A DNA stretch of 64,000 bases from Lates calcarifer. Its lineage: Eukaryota > Chordata > Actinopteri > Centropomidae. The notes under the pieces are model-generated. The model saw only the letters and a program-made list of their open reading frames with translations, was not told the origin of the DNA and made no database searches. The DNA is taken from the NCBI RefSeq assembly GCF_001640805.2, contig NC_066838.1, forward strand, positions 1,489,530 to 1,553,529, given 5' to 3'. Positions 22,746 through 33,948 of the stretch are shown here, piece by piece (positions within the stretch are counted from its first letter, which is position 1; each line of letters begins with the position of its first letter). A program made the translations under genes and the position numbers.

Positions 22746-25267
22746 TGGGAATGGGTGGAGAGAAAGTTGAAACATGATATACTCTGAACATGAAAAGCCA
22801 ACTCTGGAGTGCTTCTTGCTGGGTCTGGACACTTCAGACCTACAGGGAAGACTTTGGAGAAGAGTTTGAGGAGCAGCAGCATCTTTTCCTGGAGCTGTTT
22901 GGGGAAAAGTTCAGGGTATATTTTCTCTCATATCAGAAACAGTTTCACCCAACAGACTACCGCAGTGGATTGGTGCTAGAATTGCAAGGAAGATCAATGT
23001 TTTTATTTATGCTGGAATACTGCAATATGATCATCTGTACAGTATTATTGAATAACGTACAGACTATTGATTTCACAGATAGGGCTAGTGTGGGACAACC
23101 TGAGCTGTGTTAAATGTAATATACCAAGCCAAAAGGTCTGGATGTATTGTGAACCTCATACTCTGAGAAAATAAAGATTATTATAACACTTCACTGCTAT
23201 TTCCATAAAACATACCATATCTGATGTTATCAGTATTCTCTGTTTTGGGAAGTTTAATTTTACTCTCCCCATTTAGGCTTCAATTATCTTAGAACACAAA
23301 GTCAGTCACTCTACAGTGTACACAACCAGAAGGGGGCAGTGCAGCTCCCTCCTTTTTAAACTCAATTTCACTACTGTATTCAGAACCACATAATTTTCCA
23401 CAAAAGGCAGACAGAACATTAATTAAGTCATTGTCTTGGCATCAGACTCTTTGTAATGGAAACCTGATTTCTTGAAGGATACCCTCATTTGTCTCTCTGT
23501 GTTTTCTGTGCTTAGTCAAAGTGGGGAGATGCAGGGTTAATGAGCTCATTTCCTCACTGCTTGACCTGTGCTGTGCAGGGCAGAGGGTTTCTGGAAACCA
23601 TTCCATTTCTAGTAAGGGCTGATTTAGTGATACAGGAATACAAAATTGTGTTGAAATGTGTGGATCTGGATCAGTAAAGTTTGGAATTACAAAGACCGAT
23701 CTCAGCCCTGGGTACAAAAGCAGCCCTTGTCATTCCAGCAATACAGTGGGGATGTCAACACAGATGATAATCATCATGAAAAAATAAGTATGTCCGAGTT
23801 GTAAAATCATTGCACTGCAGCACAGTGTCATCAGGTGCTTAAGAGGAATTCAAATTTATGAACCTCCACTCAGTCCAAACTTACTGAAGCAACACATCTC
23901 CATCAACACAGCCTTTTGCATTGTTTTAACCCAGGACTGTTTTCAGTCTGAATTCTTTCTTACTGTTTGTCAGTTGGTTTGTGTTCATTTAGGTCATTTG
24001 GTTGGGAGTAAGCACTAAATTACCATATTAACTGACATGGTGGGTCCTGCTGTATTACCTAACCTTGAGTTCCTGTTCCTGAGATTTTAGACATTTTTTC
24101 AGTTTTATACATTAATTTCTCTAAATTATTATCTTTTACTACTTCTACATAGCAGACCTAGGGCCAGGTGGCATTCTAGCACAGAAAAGGATCATACATT
24201 TGCAGGGTATAGGAGGCAGAGCATCTCATTTTTGCCCATTAGACACTGCTTCATTTTAAGGTGTAACAAGACTAAAATACTGTCTAATATACATACAAGA
24301 TAAATGGACTTAATGTTTTTTAAAAATGTATATCCTGGAGTTCCTATGGCATCATAACATTCATTGGCTCAGACTATTTCCACTACATTCTTCTTTGAGT
24401 TCTTTGTGGCCTTTCACAATGCAGATGTTTGTGCTAATGTATGCTCTTTCTGTATTGTTTGTTCTGTTTGTAATGGATCTGTAGTCATCTCACATGGCTT
24501 CATCAAAATATTCTTTTGTGCCCTTGTGTGTGTCCATTTGTGTATGTGCATACAAATGCAGTCATATACACTTCTCTCCCCAAAGGATGGCTCTCCTTAC
24601 ACTGACTCTCATTATCTATCCAAAGCAATTAGCACCAATAGCACCTCTGGCTTGCACAACTGCTGCCTTTAACCAAGTGCCACATGTTAGGCTAATGAAT
24701 AATATAGCACACTGTAATGACAAAACATCCATATGGAGAGGGTGGTGGAGAGGTATGAGCCAATACTGAGGCGATTCAGAGAGATAATGAAAATGATATC
24801 ATGCAATATTGAAGAGCATGTTGAATGAGGCAGGGGGTGATGGTGGTCTAACCTACATACAGCATCAAAGGCTCCAGGGAAATTTTACCAGAGGAGCATG
24901 GTACTTTGTGTATTATGTGTGAATGTGTGTATTAAGCGCTGGAATGTGTAGAGCAGTAATTATTAGGATTTCCTTGGGATTAAAGCAACCAAAAGCCTTT
25001 ATTTATTAAATTCAAAGGGGAATTCCACAAATTTGACACAGTAAGATTAGTGCACTTATCTTAGGGAGCTCTGTCAAATCTAAGAAAATAACCAAGATGA
25101 TGTCATTAGACTAAAAGGATAAAAGTTATAATGTGTACAGGGTTGAGCATAGTATTTTGTTTAGTCGATTTTCTAATCATGGTGGAATTAGCAACTTAGC
25201 AACATAGCTCTCTGATGGGCATTTTGTTGCTGAACAACACAGCTTTATTTTATCATTTATGAAACTT
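22746..25267. other. No gene or recognised element
   Basis: The longest frame (107 codons, 22790-23113) has no family resemblance and no splice or promoter support. Nothing else was assignable. Confidence 0.5.
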
Positions 25268-25700
25268 TTATGGTGTACCTCAAGGGTCAATTTTCTAAAG
25301 TTACATACTTTCCCTTGGTCACCTATTTAATTACCACATTGTGTTGTTTCATTTTTATGCAGATAATAAACAGTTATATGTTCCTGTCAGCTCCTCTTGT
25401 GGTTTCCTTGCCCTAAAATACTGCTTTGATGATATAAAATGCTAGATCTTTTGTAGCCTACTCCAGCTTGATGAGGGTTAGACAGAAAAAGAACTATATT
25501 TGTCCCATCCAGCCTGACTATCTAAATTAATGGAAAGCAAACCAAGCAAACCAAACCAAACCATCTGCCAGAAATTTGGGAGTTATATTTGATTCAGATG
25601 TGAACTGAAAAGTACAAGGGGTACCGTTCTGTTTTTATTCATTAGATGACATCTAAAATCAGACCATATCTATCTGTAACTCTATTCTCAGTAAGCATAA
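25268..25700 (+). pseudogene. L2/CR1-group LINE reverse-transcriptase relic
   Basis: Read across broken frames, the plus strand gives YGVPQGSIF (about 25270) and then a stop. Next come LGHLFNYHIVLFHFYADNKQ (about 25320-25375, the catalytic YADD box changed to YADN), LYVPVSSS, YCFDDIKC (about 25420) and ARNLGVIFDSDV (about 25570). KIRPYLS follows near 25655. These are the palm motifs of an L2/CR1-group reverse transcriptase in the expected order. Several stops and the altered active site show it is dead. An AACCA-type micro-repeat at 25534-25562 interrupts it. Confidence 0.75.
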
Positions 25701-27944
25701 CTGTGAGCATAACTTCCCTAATTTCCAGAAATTCTATTATTCAATTAAAAAGTGCAAAATGGATTACCTCCAGGCTACATCTCAGCAGAAAAAGATTCCT
25801 AGCTGTTTCTAAGCCTAGACTTTAATTTTAGACCTCTAGTAGTGTTATGGAGCTGTTTTTCTATGTTTATGCTGGAGGATGTGCATGTACAAACATATGG
25901 GTGATGCAATACACAGTCCTACCAATTGTGTATATATACTGCATTTAATATACTTAATTTACAAATGTTATATGAGGAAGAAAATGTGGTTGCTCTCAAG
26001 TCAGACCTCAAGGATGCATACAGTGTGTTTTGGAGAGTAACAATAACTACAGTCTTTTTTTCCATTAAACTATTGTGTGCAGAGTTCAGATCAGTATAGT
26101 CAACGACTGTTTTCTTATATTTGCCTTCAAAATCCTCCATTGGTGACACCCTAGTGCAAAAATGATGTCATTGCATACCTCTCTGCTGCATTTTTGGTAT
26201 TCCCACTGTGTCCGACCCTCGGGCCATGATTGTCAGGTTATTAAAAATTGAGACCCTTGTTATGTTAGAACCTCAACTCACTTAAGTGATCTCATTACAA
26301 TTTTGAATTAAGCACTAACTTATCAAAGAATGGGTCACCTAGCATTAATGTCAACCCTAATGACAAATTGGAGAGAGAATCAAGTGGATTGCCTGAACAC
26401 ACACACACAAGCAAGGCTTGAAAGGGTATAAATAACAACCTAGCAACCTCAGACTGTGGAAATACATGAATCAGGTGAACCTACATGATAATATAAAGAA
26501 TAATCAGTGTAGGTATCCTTGGTTTGGTCAGGCAACCTTAACCTGTGGCAATGGAGGCTTAATGTAGCTGTAAAAACTCAGCTTGATTTTACCATAATGA
26601 TTCTGCAGTTGTCCATTCCAGTGCCAGGGAATATTCAGTGGATACCTTTCTCAATCAGCAACATTCTTGAAACTTGTCATCGTCGTATTAGAGAATATTA
26701 CAGGTCCATGTATTGTATTTAAGAACCAACCTGGGACCTAAGTCAGTTAAGATTCAAATTATAACCTGTCTAATTTGGTCGAGACTCTCTATCAGCTTTG
26801 TTCATGGCAATCCCATTGTTATACATCCAGCAGAGCTCAAAGAGAATATAACACTCTGTAGGGGTGAGGCCAACTGCAGATTCTCATGATAGTATTGGGT
26901 TCATTAAGTATCTCACATTTTGATGTGTATTTTTCAATGTGCAGGGTACACTACAGAGTGAATGAAGCACTACATTTATTCTTATCAGTAGCAGAGTCAC
27001 CACGAGATAGCTGGGATGGATGGCAGGCATATGAAGTGAACACCAGAGACCAGGATAAAAATTGGAGATTCAAAATAGATAGCCAATGAAATAAGAAATA
27101 GTAATCTAACATTATTCATCATGCATCAACATTAATTAGTTATTCCAGATATTTAATCATGACCCAATCACATCACCAGCACTGACAGTGGGACAGTGAC
27201 ATGTGACCAAGTTCTAACTACAGCAGAAGATGTGAAAAAAGTTGAGGTGATGTCCCAGTTGAGTTTTTTGGCCCCAATCCTGATCCAAGTCCTTTGGGTA
27301 TCTGAGTCTAATCTGATGCTTACATTTTCCTTAATGTTGACTGAATATATATCTGATACACTGAAACAACAGCTGTAGCCACCCAATCTGATATGTTGTC
27401 CAAGTCCACTTGGTCTGCTTGATAAGTCTGTATTATTGATAAGATATGATTGAAGGTTTATTGAAATTATATGGTTCTTGAAAGTGACGTGATGCGGTCA
27501 GCTAGTGAGAAGACATCTCACTCAAAAGTGGTGTTACAGTGTTGAGCTTCTTCCCTCACCAATGATCTTTGACTACAGACACACCAACCAACAACAGACA
27601 AGTATATTAATTACTCACAAATGTCACATTAATTAGCGAAACAACCTTTGACATTTTAGCCAGTGAAAGTGATGGTCAGCGCTAGCTATCTGAATGTTTT
27701 GTGCACTGATAATTAGCATTGGAGCTCAGTGAATATGTTTTGCTGCCCTTAGAGTCTGAGCCAGTGCTTTAAATACATTTTCATATGAACACACTCTTTT
27801 CCCTCTCATGTACAGTGAAATGCTGCACTGTAGAACCTGGCTGTAGGTAGCAGCACTAAGAGGCTGAGGAGGACAAAACACTGAAGTTCAGTACAGAAGG
27901 ATTTTCTGTAGATCAGGTTTATATAAGCCAATACTGACCCAACA
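25701..27944. other. No gene or recognised element
   Basis: Only short frames. The stretch 27225-27330 (GATGTCCCAGTTGAG, AATCCTGATCCAAGTC) faintly resembles a hAT-derived repeat, but not firmly. Confidence 0.45.
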
Positions 27945-28118
27945 TATCATTGGTGCGTGAATGGGTGTGTGTGTGTTAGAGCACCTCATATGTAGAACAA
28001 ACACTGTAGGAATGTGTGTGAATGAGTAAATGTCAGCTGTAGTGTAAAGCTCTTTGAATGGTTGGTGAGACTAGAAAAGCACTACATGAGTGCAGTCCAT
28101 TTACTATCCATTTACCAT
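27945..28118 (+). repeat. SINE tail, related to 8468-8690
   Basis: CATTGGTGCGTGAATGGGTG, TGTAAAGCTCTTTGAATGGT, GACTAGAAAAGCACTAC and TGCAGTCCATTTAC give the tail half of the SINE at 8468-8690. The tRNA-like head is absent. Confidence 0.6.
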
Positions 28119-29087
28119 AGAATCAGCTCAGGATATCTCTGGAACAGTATAAAGAAATGCATATTGTTTGGCACTACTATGAACATGAATTTAGAAGTAG
28201 ATTAAAAATGCATTTTCCTCATCTCATAAATGATGACCCATCCTTTTCCCTGCACGAGACTCATGTTTTGGTATCAACCAGCCCATTCTGTTGTCAAAAG
28301 CATTTAGTAGATTATTTGCTTTTACTCGTGGAATTGTTAGCATCTTGTCCAGGACCAGTTATGAAAAAGCCTCAGGGAACAAGCTGCTGTTCAAACATCA
28401 CCAAGTGGCTGAAAATCCCTGTGGTACAGTGATGACTCCTTAGGCAAATTTGTATAGAGCAGTGACTAGTTGTTAATCAGAGCAGTGATGACAACCACAA
28501 GACAAAGGAAGGGAGGAAAGCAAAGCCAGGAATGAAATATAAAATGGGAGCAAAAGAATAAAAGAAAAAGAAAGCAAGACAGTTTGTTGAGGAAGACAGG
28601 GAAGAGTTTCTGCAGTGTTCTCTGCGGGGCTGGAGGGGATGTGCAGCATCTGCAACTGGAGCAGAGAAAAGAAATTTGTCCTCAATTGCACCATGGTCTT
28701 TATGAGCCCATAGTGAATGGGACTGCAAGCCTTGGATAGATTTCTTACCCTTTGAGTGAGTATGTGTATGAATATGTACACACTATGCACAAGGAAGTAC
28801 ATTACATTTGCTTGCAGCATGATATTATTTGGAAGAGCGTGTGCTCTAGAAATTGAGAGGCATTAGTGAAACAAGAAAGAGTCTCACGGTAGAACATGAC
28901 TCATTCTATTACTACAACATTTTCTCACTCATTTAGAGATTTTAGCATACTGAACATCAACAATCAGACCACTGCCAAGACAGGCAGTCTCCATTGGGTT
29001 TTAGACAGTGTTTTAAACAGTGTTTTAAATCATGTTCCACTGAGAAATTTGTCAGAAAAGAAAATGATGGCTCAGTTCCTACAGTGT
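28119..29087. other. No gene; pre-insertion flank of the LTR element
   Basis: Short frames only. The flank just before the element contains two CAGTGTTTTAAA repeats (near 29006-29030). Confidence 0.5.
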
Positions 29088-29092
29088 AGTTC
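29088..29092. repeat. Target-site duplication AGTTC, left copy
   Basis: AGTTC directly abuts the TGTCAGGG end of the element and matches 34442-34446. Confidence 0.9.
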
Positions 29093-29573
29093 TGTCAGGG
29101 GGTAGCAGTGTGGACACAGGCGCAGACACGAGGCAGAAGCAGAGTATACAAAAAACAAGGTCCTTTATTCCAGCGGGGTCGGTACACGGGTAGGCAGAAA
29201 GAGAAAGCAACGGTACAAGAGGGCTAAGCTGAGGCAAGGTCAAAAATACAGGCAAGGGTCAAAAAACTATGGCTGCGAGAGAAAGGTCTTCTTAGTAAAG
29301 GCTGGTAGGTCTGGCAGAGGCACAAGACGAACTGGCAGGGAGTGCAGGGAGACACAGACACTAAATACACAGGGGCAGGGCAGACAATGAGACACAGGTG
29401 AACCACATTAGGGCAGGGTAGGTAATCACCAGGAGGAGGGAGCACAGAAGGAAGGGGAAGACAAGACACCTGAAACAAGAGGGAGGTCAGTGATAACAAA
29501 ATAAAACAGGAAATAAAACAAACACAACAGAACTACAAAACAAAAGCCCTGGCTCAGAACTGACACCCTGACA
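29093..29573 (-). repeat. 3' LTR of the chromovirus
   Basis: 481 bp, identical to the 5' LTR except at 29145. On the minus strand AATAAA at 29169-29164 is the probable polyadenylation signal, and R would end shortly after it. The 91-codon frame 29224-29499 is found in both LTRs and is not a gene. Confidence 0.97.
29164..29169 (-). terminator. Probable polyadenylation signal AATAAA of the retrotransposon
   Basis: The hexamer lies in the 3' LTR, downstream (minus strand) of the predicted R start at 29336 and 72 bp before the LTR end. It is followed by GT/T-rich sequence (CTTGTTTTTTGTATAC), as expected for a downstream element. Confidence 0.65.
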
Positions 29574-29576
29574 GTA

Positions 29577-29586
29577 CCCCCTCCTC
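29577..29586 (-). other. Polypurine tract
   Basis: GAGGAGGGGG on the minus strand, three bases before the 3' LTR. It would prime plus-strand DNA synthesis. Its first two bases are the last two bases of the pol stop codon. Confidence 0.85.
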
Positions 29587-32029
29587 AACGTGCGCCTCCT
29601 GGCGCACTTCCTGGCTTATCCGGGTGAAGACGGTGGAAGTCCCGGATGAGAGTGTCGTCCAGGATCTGGGACGTGGGTACCCACGACCTCTCCTCAGGGC
29701 CATATCCTAGCCAGTCAACCAGATACTGGAAGCCCCTGCCCCGTCGTCTGACATCTAGGAGTCTGCGGACGGTGTAGGCTGGCTGACCGTCGATGAGCCG
29801 TGGAGGTGGAGGTGGCACTGAGGCAGTCTGCAGGGGGCTGGTGACATGTGGCTTTAGCTGGGAGACGTGGAAGACTGGGTGGATTCTCATGGATCTGGGG
29901 AGCCGGAGCTTGACAGCTACTGGGTTGATTACTTTTGTGATTTCAAAGGGACCGATGAATCTGGGAGACAGTTTCTTGGACTCTGTGCGGAGCTTGATGT
30001 TGGTGGTGGAGAGCCATACGGACTGACCTTCAGTGTAGGTGGGAGCCACAGAGCGATGCCGGTCAGCCAGCCTCTTGTTGGAAGCAGACGAACGGAGCAG
30101 GGCAGCCCGGGCCTCCCTCCAGATGCGCCTGCACCGCCGGTAGTGGTGTTGAACTGACGGGACAGCTACCTCAGCCTCCTCTTCAGGGAACAAGGGTGGT
30201 TGGTACCCTAGGGAACACTCAAATGGAGACAAACCAGAGGCAGAGGAAGTGAGGGAATTGTGCGCATACTCCACCCAGGGTAAGTCGGTGCTCCAGGAGA
30301 ACTGGCGGCGGGCGCAGACACAGCGGAGGGCGGTCTCCAAGTCCTGGTTGGTCCTTTCAGCCTGGCCATTAGTCTGGGGGTGGAACCCTGAGGAGAGGCT
30401 GGCTGTGGTTCCAAATGCCGAGCAGAAGGCCCGCCAGACCTGGGAGATGAACTGTGGTCCACGATCTGAGACAATGTCTTTAGGCAGTCCATGCAACCGG
30501 AACACATGCTTAATCATCAGTTGGGCTGTTTCAAAGGCTGAGGGAAGTTTATTAAGCGCAATGAAGTGCGCAGCTTTGGAAAAACGATCTACAACAGTTA
30601 AAATAACTGTCTTACCCTTAGAGGGAGGCAAACCTGTAACAAAGTCCAGGGCGATGTGGGACCATGGCCGACCTGGCACAGGGAGCGGCAGTAACTCTCC
30701 GGCCGGCGGCCTGTTGCCAGCCTTACACTGGGAGCAGGTTGGGCAGGCCGCCACAAACTCCTTGGTGTCCTTGGCCATGCCAGGCCACCAGAAACGACGG
30801 CGAAGAAAAGATTCAGTCCGGCGGGCTCCAGGGTGGCAGGTAAGACGAGTGGCATGAGCCCATTGTAGGACCTTAGTGCGGGTGGGCCTGGGAACATACA
30901 GTTTGTTAAGGGGACCCCCACCTGGATCAGGCTCTTGTGCCTGGGCGTTCCGGATCTCCTCCGCAAGTTGCCAGGTGAGTGCACCGAGCACACAGGAGGG
31001 GGGTACAATGGGCTCAGCACCTGGCTGGGACTCTGCTGGCTCGAACTGTCTCGACAGGGCATCAGGCTTGATGTTCTTAGAGCCAGGGCGGTAGGAAATA
31101 GTGAACTGAAAACGACCAAAAAACAAGGCCCACCGCGCCTGCCTTGAGTTCAGCCGCTTTGCATTCTGGATGTAGGCCAAATTCTTGTGGTCTGTCCAAA
31201 CTACAAAGGGCTGTGCAGCCCCCTCCAACCAGTGTCTCCACTCCTCGAGGGCTAACTTAATAGCCAGGAGTTCCTTATTGCCAACATCATAATTTCGTTC
31301 TGCCGGCAATAGCCGGCGGGAGAAAAATGCACAAGGGTGCAGCTTATTGTCCTTACTGGACCTCTGAGAAAGGACGGCCCCAACTCCTGAATCTGAGGCG
31401 TCCACCTCAACAATGAACTGGTTGGAGGGGTCCGGCTGAACCAAAACAGGCGCGGAGGTAAACAATAACTTAAGTTGGCGAAAAGCGGCGTCTGCTTCGG
31501 CTGACCAAACAAAAGGAACGGAGGGAGATGTGAGACCTGTCAGCGGAACTGCCACAACACTATAATTGCGGATGAACCGGCGCAGGAAATTGGCAAAGCC
31601 TAAGAATCGCTGAAGCTGTTTGCGGTTAACTGGGATGGGCCAATCTGTGACAGCTCTCACCTTGGCTGGGTCAGGTCTCAACTCCCCCTCCGCCACGACA
31701 AAACCTAGAAAAGAAACAGAAGGGGAGTGAAATTCACATTTCTCAGCCTTGACAAACAACCTGTTCTCCAGCAGCCGTTGGAGCACCAACCGAACATGCC
31801 GCCGATGCTCGGCGATGCTCCGGGAAAACACCAAAATATCGTCCAGGTAGACAAACACAAATCGGTGCAAAAAATCACGTAAGATATCATTTATCAGCCT
31901 CTGAAACACTGCAGGGGCGTTTGTTAGGCCAAAGGGCATGACCAGGTATTCAAAATGCCCCAGAGGAGTGTTGAATGCTGTTTTCCATTCGTCCCCAGCA
32001 CGAACGCGGACTAAATGGTAAGCATTTCT
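29585..32029 (-). pseudogene. pol: pol, main segment: RT core, RNase H, integrase, chromodomain
   Basis: An 829-codon open frame (29585-32074) with recognisable homology from residue 16. RT continues just after its motif [16 protein letters not shown] at 46-54 and catalytic YLDD at 76-79. RNase H shows D225, E268 and D295. Integrase has an HHCC zinc site (H407, H414, C444, C447) and catalytic D477, D537 and E573 with 35 residues between the last two. A GPF module (RFIGPFEI) and a chromodomain of about 50 residues at roughly 770-820 ([12 protein letters not shown] ... YLVDWLGYG ... RSWVP) follow. The upstream RT piece is in another frame, so this segment has no start of its own. The catalytic residues in this part all look intact. 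The stop TGA at 29587-29585 overlaps the polypurine tract. Confidence 0.92.
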
Positions 32030-32561
32030 GGAGATCAAGTTTGGTAAAGACCCGGGCCCCCTGCAGTGCTTCAAAGGCCGAATTCATGAGTGGTAGTGGA
32101 TATTTGTCCTTGATGGTAATATCATTTAACCCACGATAGTCAATGCAGGGACGGAGGGTACCGTCCTTCTTACCAACAAAAAAGAAACCAGAACCCACAG
32201 GCGAGGATGAGGGCCAAATTATGCCGGAGCTCAGGGAGTCAGAAATGTACTGCTCCATCGCCTCCCGTTCCGGTCTGGACAGGCTATACAGCCTGGCCTT
32301 GGGCAAAGTGGCCCCAGGTAGGAGGTCGATGGCGCAGTCATAGGGTCGATGAGGTGGCAAAGAAAGAGCTCCGGTCTTACTGAAGACAGCAGCTAGGTCG
32401 TGATATTCAGAGGGAACTTTGGATAGGTCGGGTGAGGGCGGCGTCTCCACTGAGCCAGAAGAGTCACCTGAGGGGACCTGAGCTGAGCGCAGACAGGCGG
32501 CATGACAGTGATCACTCCAGCCGGTGATCCGACTGGAGGGCCAATCGATGACGGGGTTATC
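32030..32561 (-). pseudogene. pol: pol, RT N-terminal segment (frame-shifted)
   Basis: Open in a second frame from about 32561. It carries the spacer after the protease, a [18 protein letters not shown] linker, the DLLPGATLP segment, and RT motifs up to FTKLDL (IDYRGLN, KYPLP). The aspartate of KLDL is the first catalytic RT residue. One base too many at about 32030, relative to the downstream frame, puts the next codons out of register, and the frame runs on into unrelated residues until a stop at 31950. An in-frame ATG exists at 32450 but is not a real start. Confidence 0.85.
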
Positions 32562-32942
32562 GCTGAATTAACCAAGGGTGACCAAGTACTACAGGGTTGT
32601 GGGGTGAAGAAAAAATGAAAAACCGGGAGTGCTCGTGATGGTTTCCTGAGGTAATGAGGTGCACAGGTTCAGAACGAAACTTAACAGTGGCGACGAGGTG
32701 ACCATTAAGGGATGTGACCGAAATAGGCTGGGGAAGTGACTCGAGCTGGATGCCTGCCTGCCTGGCTAGCTCAGCATCTAGTAAATTTTGCTCGGCCCCT
32801 GAATCTACCAGAGCTGACACAGGGAAGGATTCCCCCTTAGCACACACTACTGCCTCAAGAGTGAGGCAAGGACGAGAAGGAGTGGGCACTGGTTCCGCGC
32901 TCGTCAAATTGCCCACGGTTATTGACGAGCGGGGGCGTTTGG
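32557..32942 (-). pseudogene. pol: pol, protease segment in the -1 frame
   Basis: This frame is -1 relative to gag and opens upstream of the gag stop, so it would be reached by -1 frameshifting at 32943-32937. It encodes an aspartic protease with the active-site loop ALVDSGAEQN and the later [10 protein letters not shown], the usual flap-distal ILG-type motif. It stops at 32559-32557, directly after LIQR, where the family normally continues into RT. A one-base register change near 32562 accounts for the stop. The ATG at 32994 lies inside the gag zinc-knuckle region and is not a start. Confidence 0.85.
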
Positions 32943-32943
32943 G
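32882..32943 (-). promoter_or_regulatory. Predicted -1 ribosomal frameshift site with pseudoknot
   Basis: The heptamer C CCA AAC (32943-32937) is in the gag frame, 15 nt before the gag stop. After a 5-nt spacer comes a 10-bp perfect stem, CGCTCGTCAA (32931-32922) with TTGACGAGCG (32907-32898). Its 14-nt loop contains GTGGGCA, which is complementary to TGCCCAC at 32888-32882, giving an H-type pseudoknot with a 7-bp second stem. The protease frame is -1 to gag. Chromovirus relatives such as domesticated PEG10 use a similar signal. Confidence 0.8.
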
Positions 32944-33944
32944 CGCAACTGACACTCCCTTACCAGGTGACCCCTCTGACCACAGTAGAGACACTCACCC
33001 GACCGCATCCGCCGCTCCCGCTCAGTAGGTGTGAGCCGGCTCCGACCTAGCTGCATCGGCTCCTCGGCCCCGGGTGGAGAAGTGCCTGTGGGGGAGGGAG
33101 AGGACAGGTGAGTGGCAGCAGGGTCCCTGGGTTTAGCCCTCTGCCGAGGGACTGCGAGAGTGGCTCTGAGCCGCTCCTTTTCTCTGTCAAAGAGTCTATT
33201 GTCAATTTTAATTGTAAGAGCTATAAGCTCCTCGAGGGTAGGGGGTAGCTCCAAGGGAGCAAGCTGGTCCTTTAGCTGCTCCGAAAGGCCATGAATAAAA
33301 GCGTCGAACAGAGCAGCTGGATTCCACTCACTGTCTGTGGCCAATGTTCTAAACTCTATGGCGTAGTCTGCCACCCTACGCCCCCCTTGTCTTAGTTGCA
33401 TCAGGAACCGGGCTGCCTCCCTCCCCGGCCGGGTCTGCTGGAAGATCTGGACCAATGTGTCGGAGAAGGCCTGAAGTGAGTCGCAGATGGTGGAGTGGCG
33501 CGCCCACTCCGCCGTGGCCCAGACCTCAGCCCGGCCAGAGAGTCGGGAGATGATGAAGGCCACCTTAGCCCGGTCCGTGGGGAAGCAGGCTGGCTGGAGC
33601 TCGAAATGCAGACCGCACTGAGTCAGAAACGGACGGCAGTCGCCCGAGTCGCCAGAGAACCTCTCCGGTGGAGTAAAGAAGGCGAATCCAGATGGAGGTG
33701 GTGTAGGAGTTGAAAGGGCAGCAGCTGGTGCTGGGTTGCGAGACGGACATACTGGAAGGAGCTGTTGTATCTGTTGGGCTAGCTGGCTCATCTGCTCACT
33801 GAACGAGGCCATCTGCCGCTCCGTCCGACTGGTGATATCGGCCATCCCCAGTTGCAGACAACCCAGCTGCTCAGCTTGCTGGCCGATTAGTTTGCCCTGG
33901 TTGGTGAGGGCTGCTCGCACTGCCGCGCTGTCTGCTGTGTCCAT
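32919..33944 (-). CDS. gag: gag, capsid/nucleocapsid polyprotein
   Basis: An intact 341-codon frame starting at an ATG (33944) only 16 nt after the 5' LTR. The N-terminal third (about residues 1-60) is glutamine-rich and probably coiled coil (QQAEQLGCLQL ... MSQLAQQIQQLL). A proline-rich linker leads to a capsid-type domain beginning PPERFSGDSGDC (about residue 92) and extending to about 250. This is the sushi-class gag fold that also gave rise to mammalian RTL/PEG10 genes. A basic, serine/proline-rich tail ends in a single CCHC zinc knuckle, CLYCGQRGHLVREC, which binds RNA. The length is normal for the family. It overlaps pol, which lies in the -1 frame. No break is seen. Confidence 0.93.
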   Translation of the reverse strand: MDTADSAAVRAALTNQGKLIGQQAEQLGCLQLGMADITSRTERQMASFSEQMSQLAQQIQQLLPVCPSRNPAPAAALSTPTPPPSGFAFFTPPERFSGDSGDCRPFLTQCGLHFELQPACFPTDRAKVAFIISRLSGRAEVWATAEWARHSTICDSLQAFSDTLVQIFQQTRPGREAARFLMQLRQGGRRVADYAIEFRTLATDSEWNPAALFDAFIHGLSEQLKDQLAPLELPPTLEELIALTIKIDNRLFDREKERLRATLAVPRQRAKPRDPAATHLSSPSPTGTSPPGAEEPMQLGRSRLTPTERERRMRSGECLYCGQRGHLVRECQLRPNAPARQ

Positions 33945-33948
33945 GATG

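Noticed and set aside
22790..23113. 107-codon plus-strand frame rich in aromatic residues
   Set aside because: No recognisable family, no promoter or splice support, and next to a decayed SINE.
29224..29499. 91-codon frame found identically at 34092-34367
   Set aside because: It lies wholly in the LTRs and is low-complexity proline/leucine/cysteine; duplication of the LTR explains the identity.
30249..30857. 202-codon plus-strand frame, plus others at 29793-30157, 30876-31147, 32714-33028 and 33495-33960
   Set aside because: All lie antisense to intact gag/pol code and use its high GC content; no independent motif or start context.
30598..31119. 173-codon minus-strand frame, and 30208-30507, 31252-31512, 31705-31890
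   Set aside because: Alternative frames of pol; the true frame there carries RNase H and integrase motifs.
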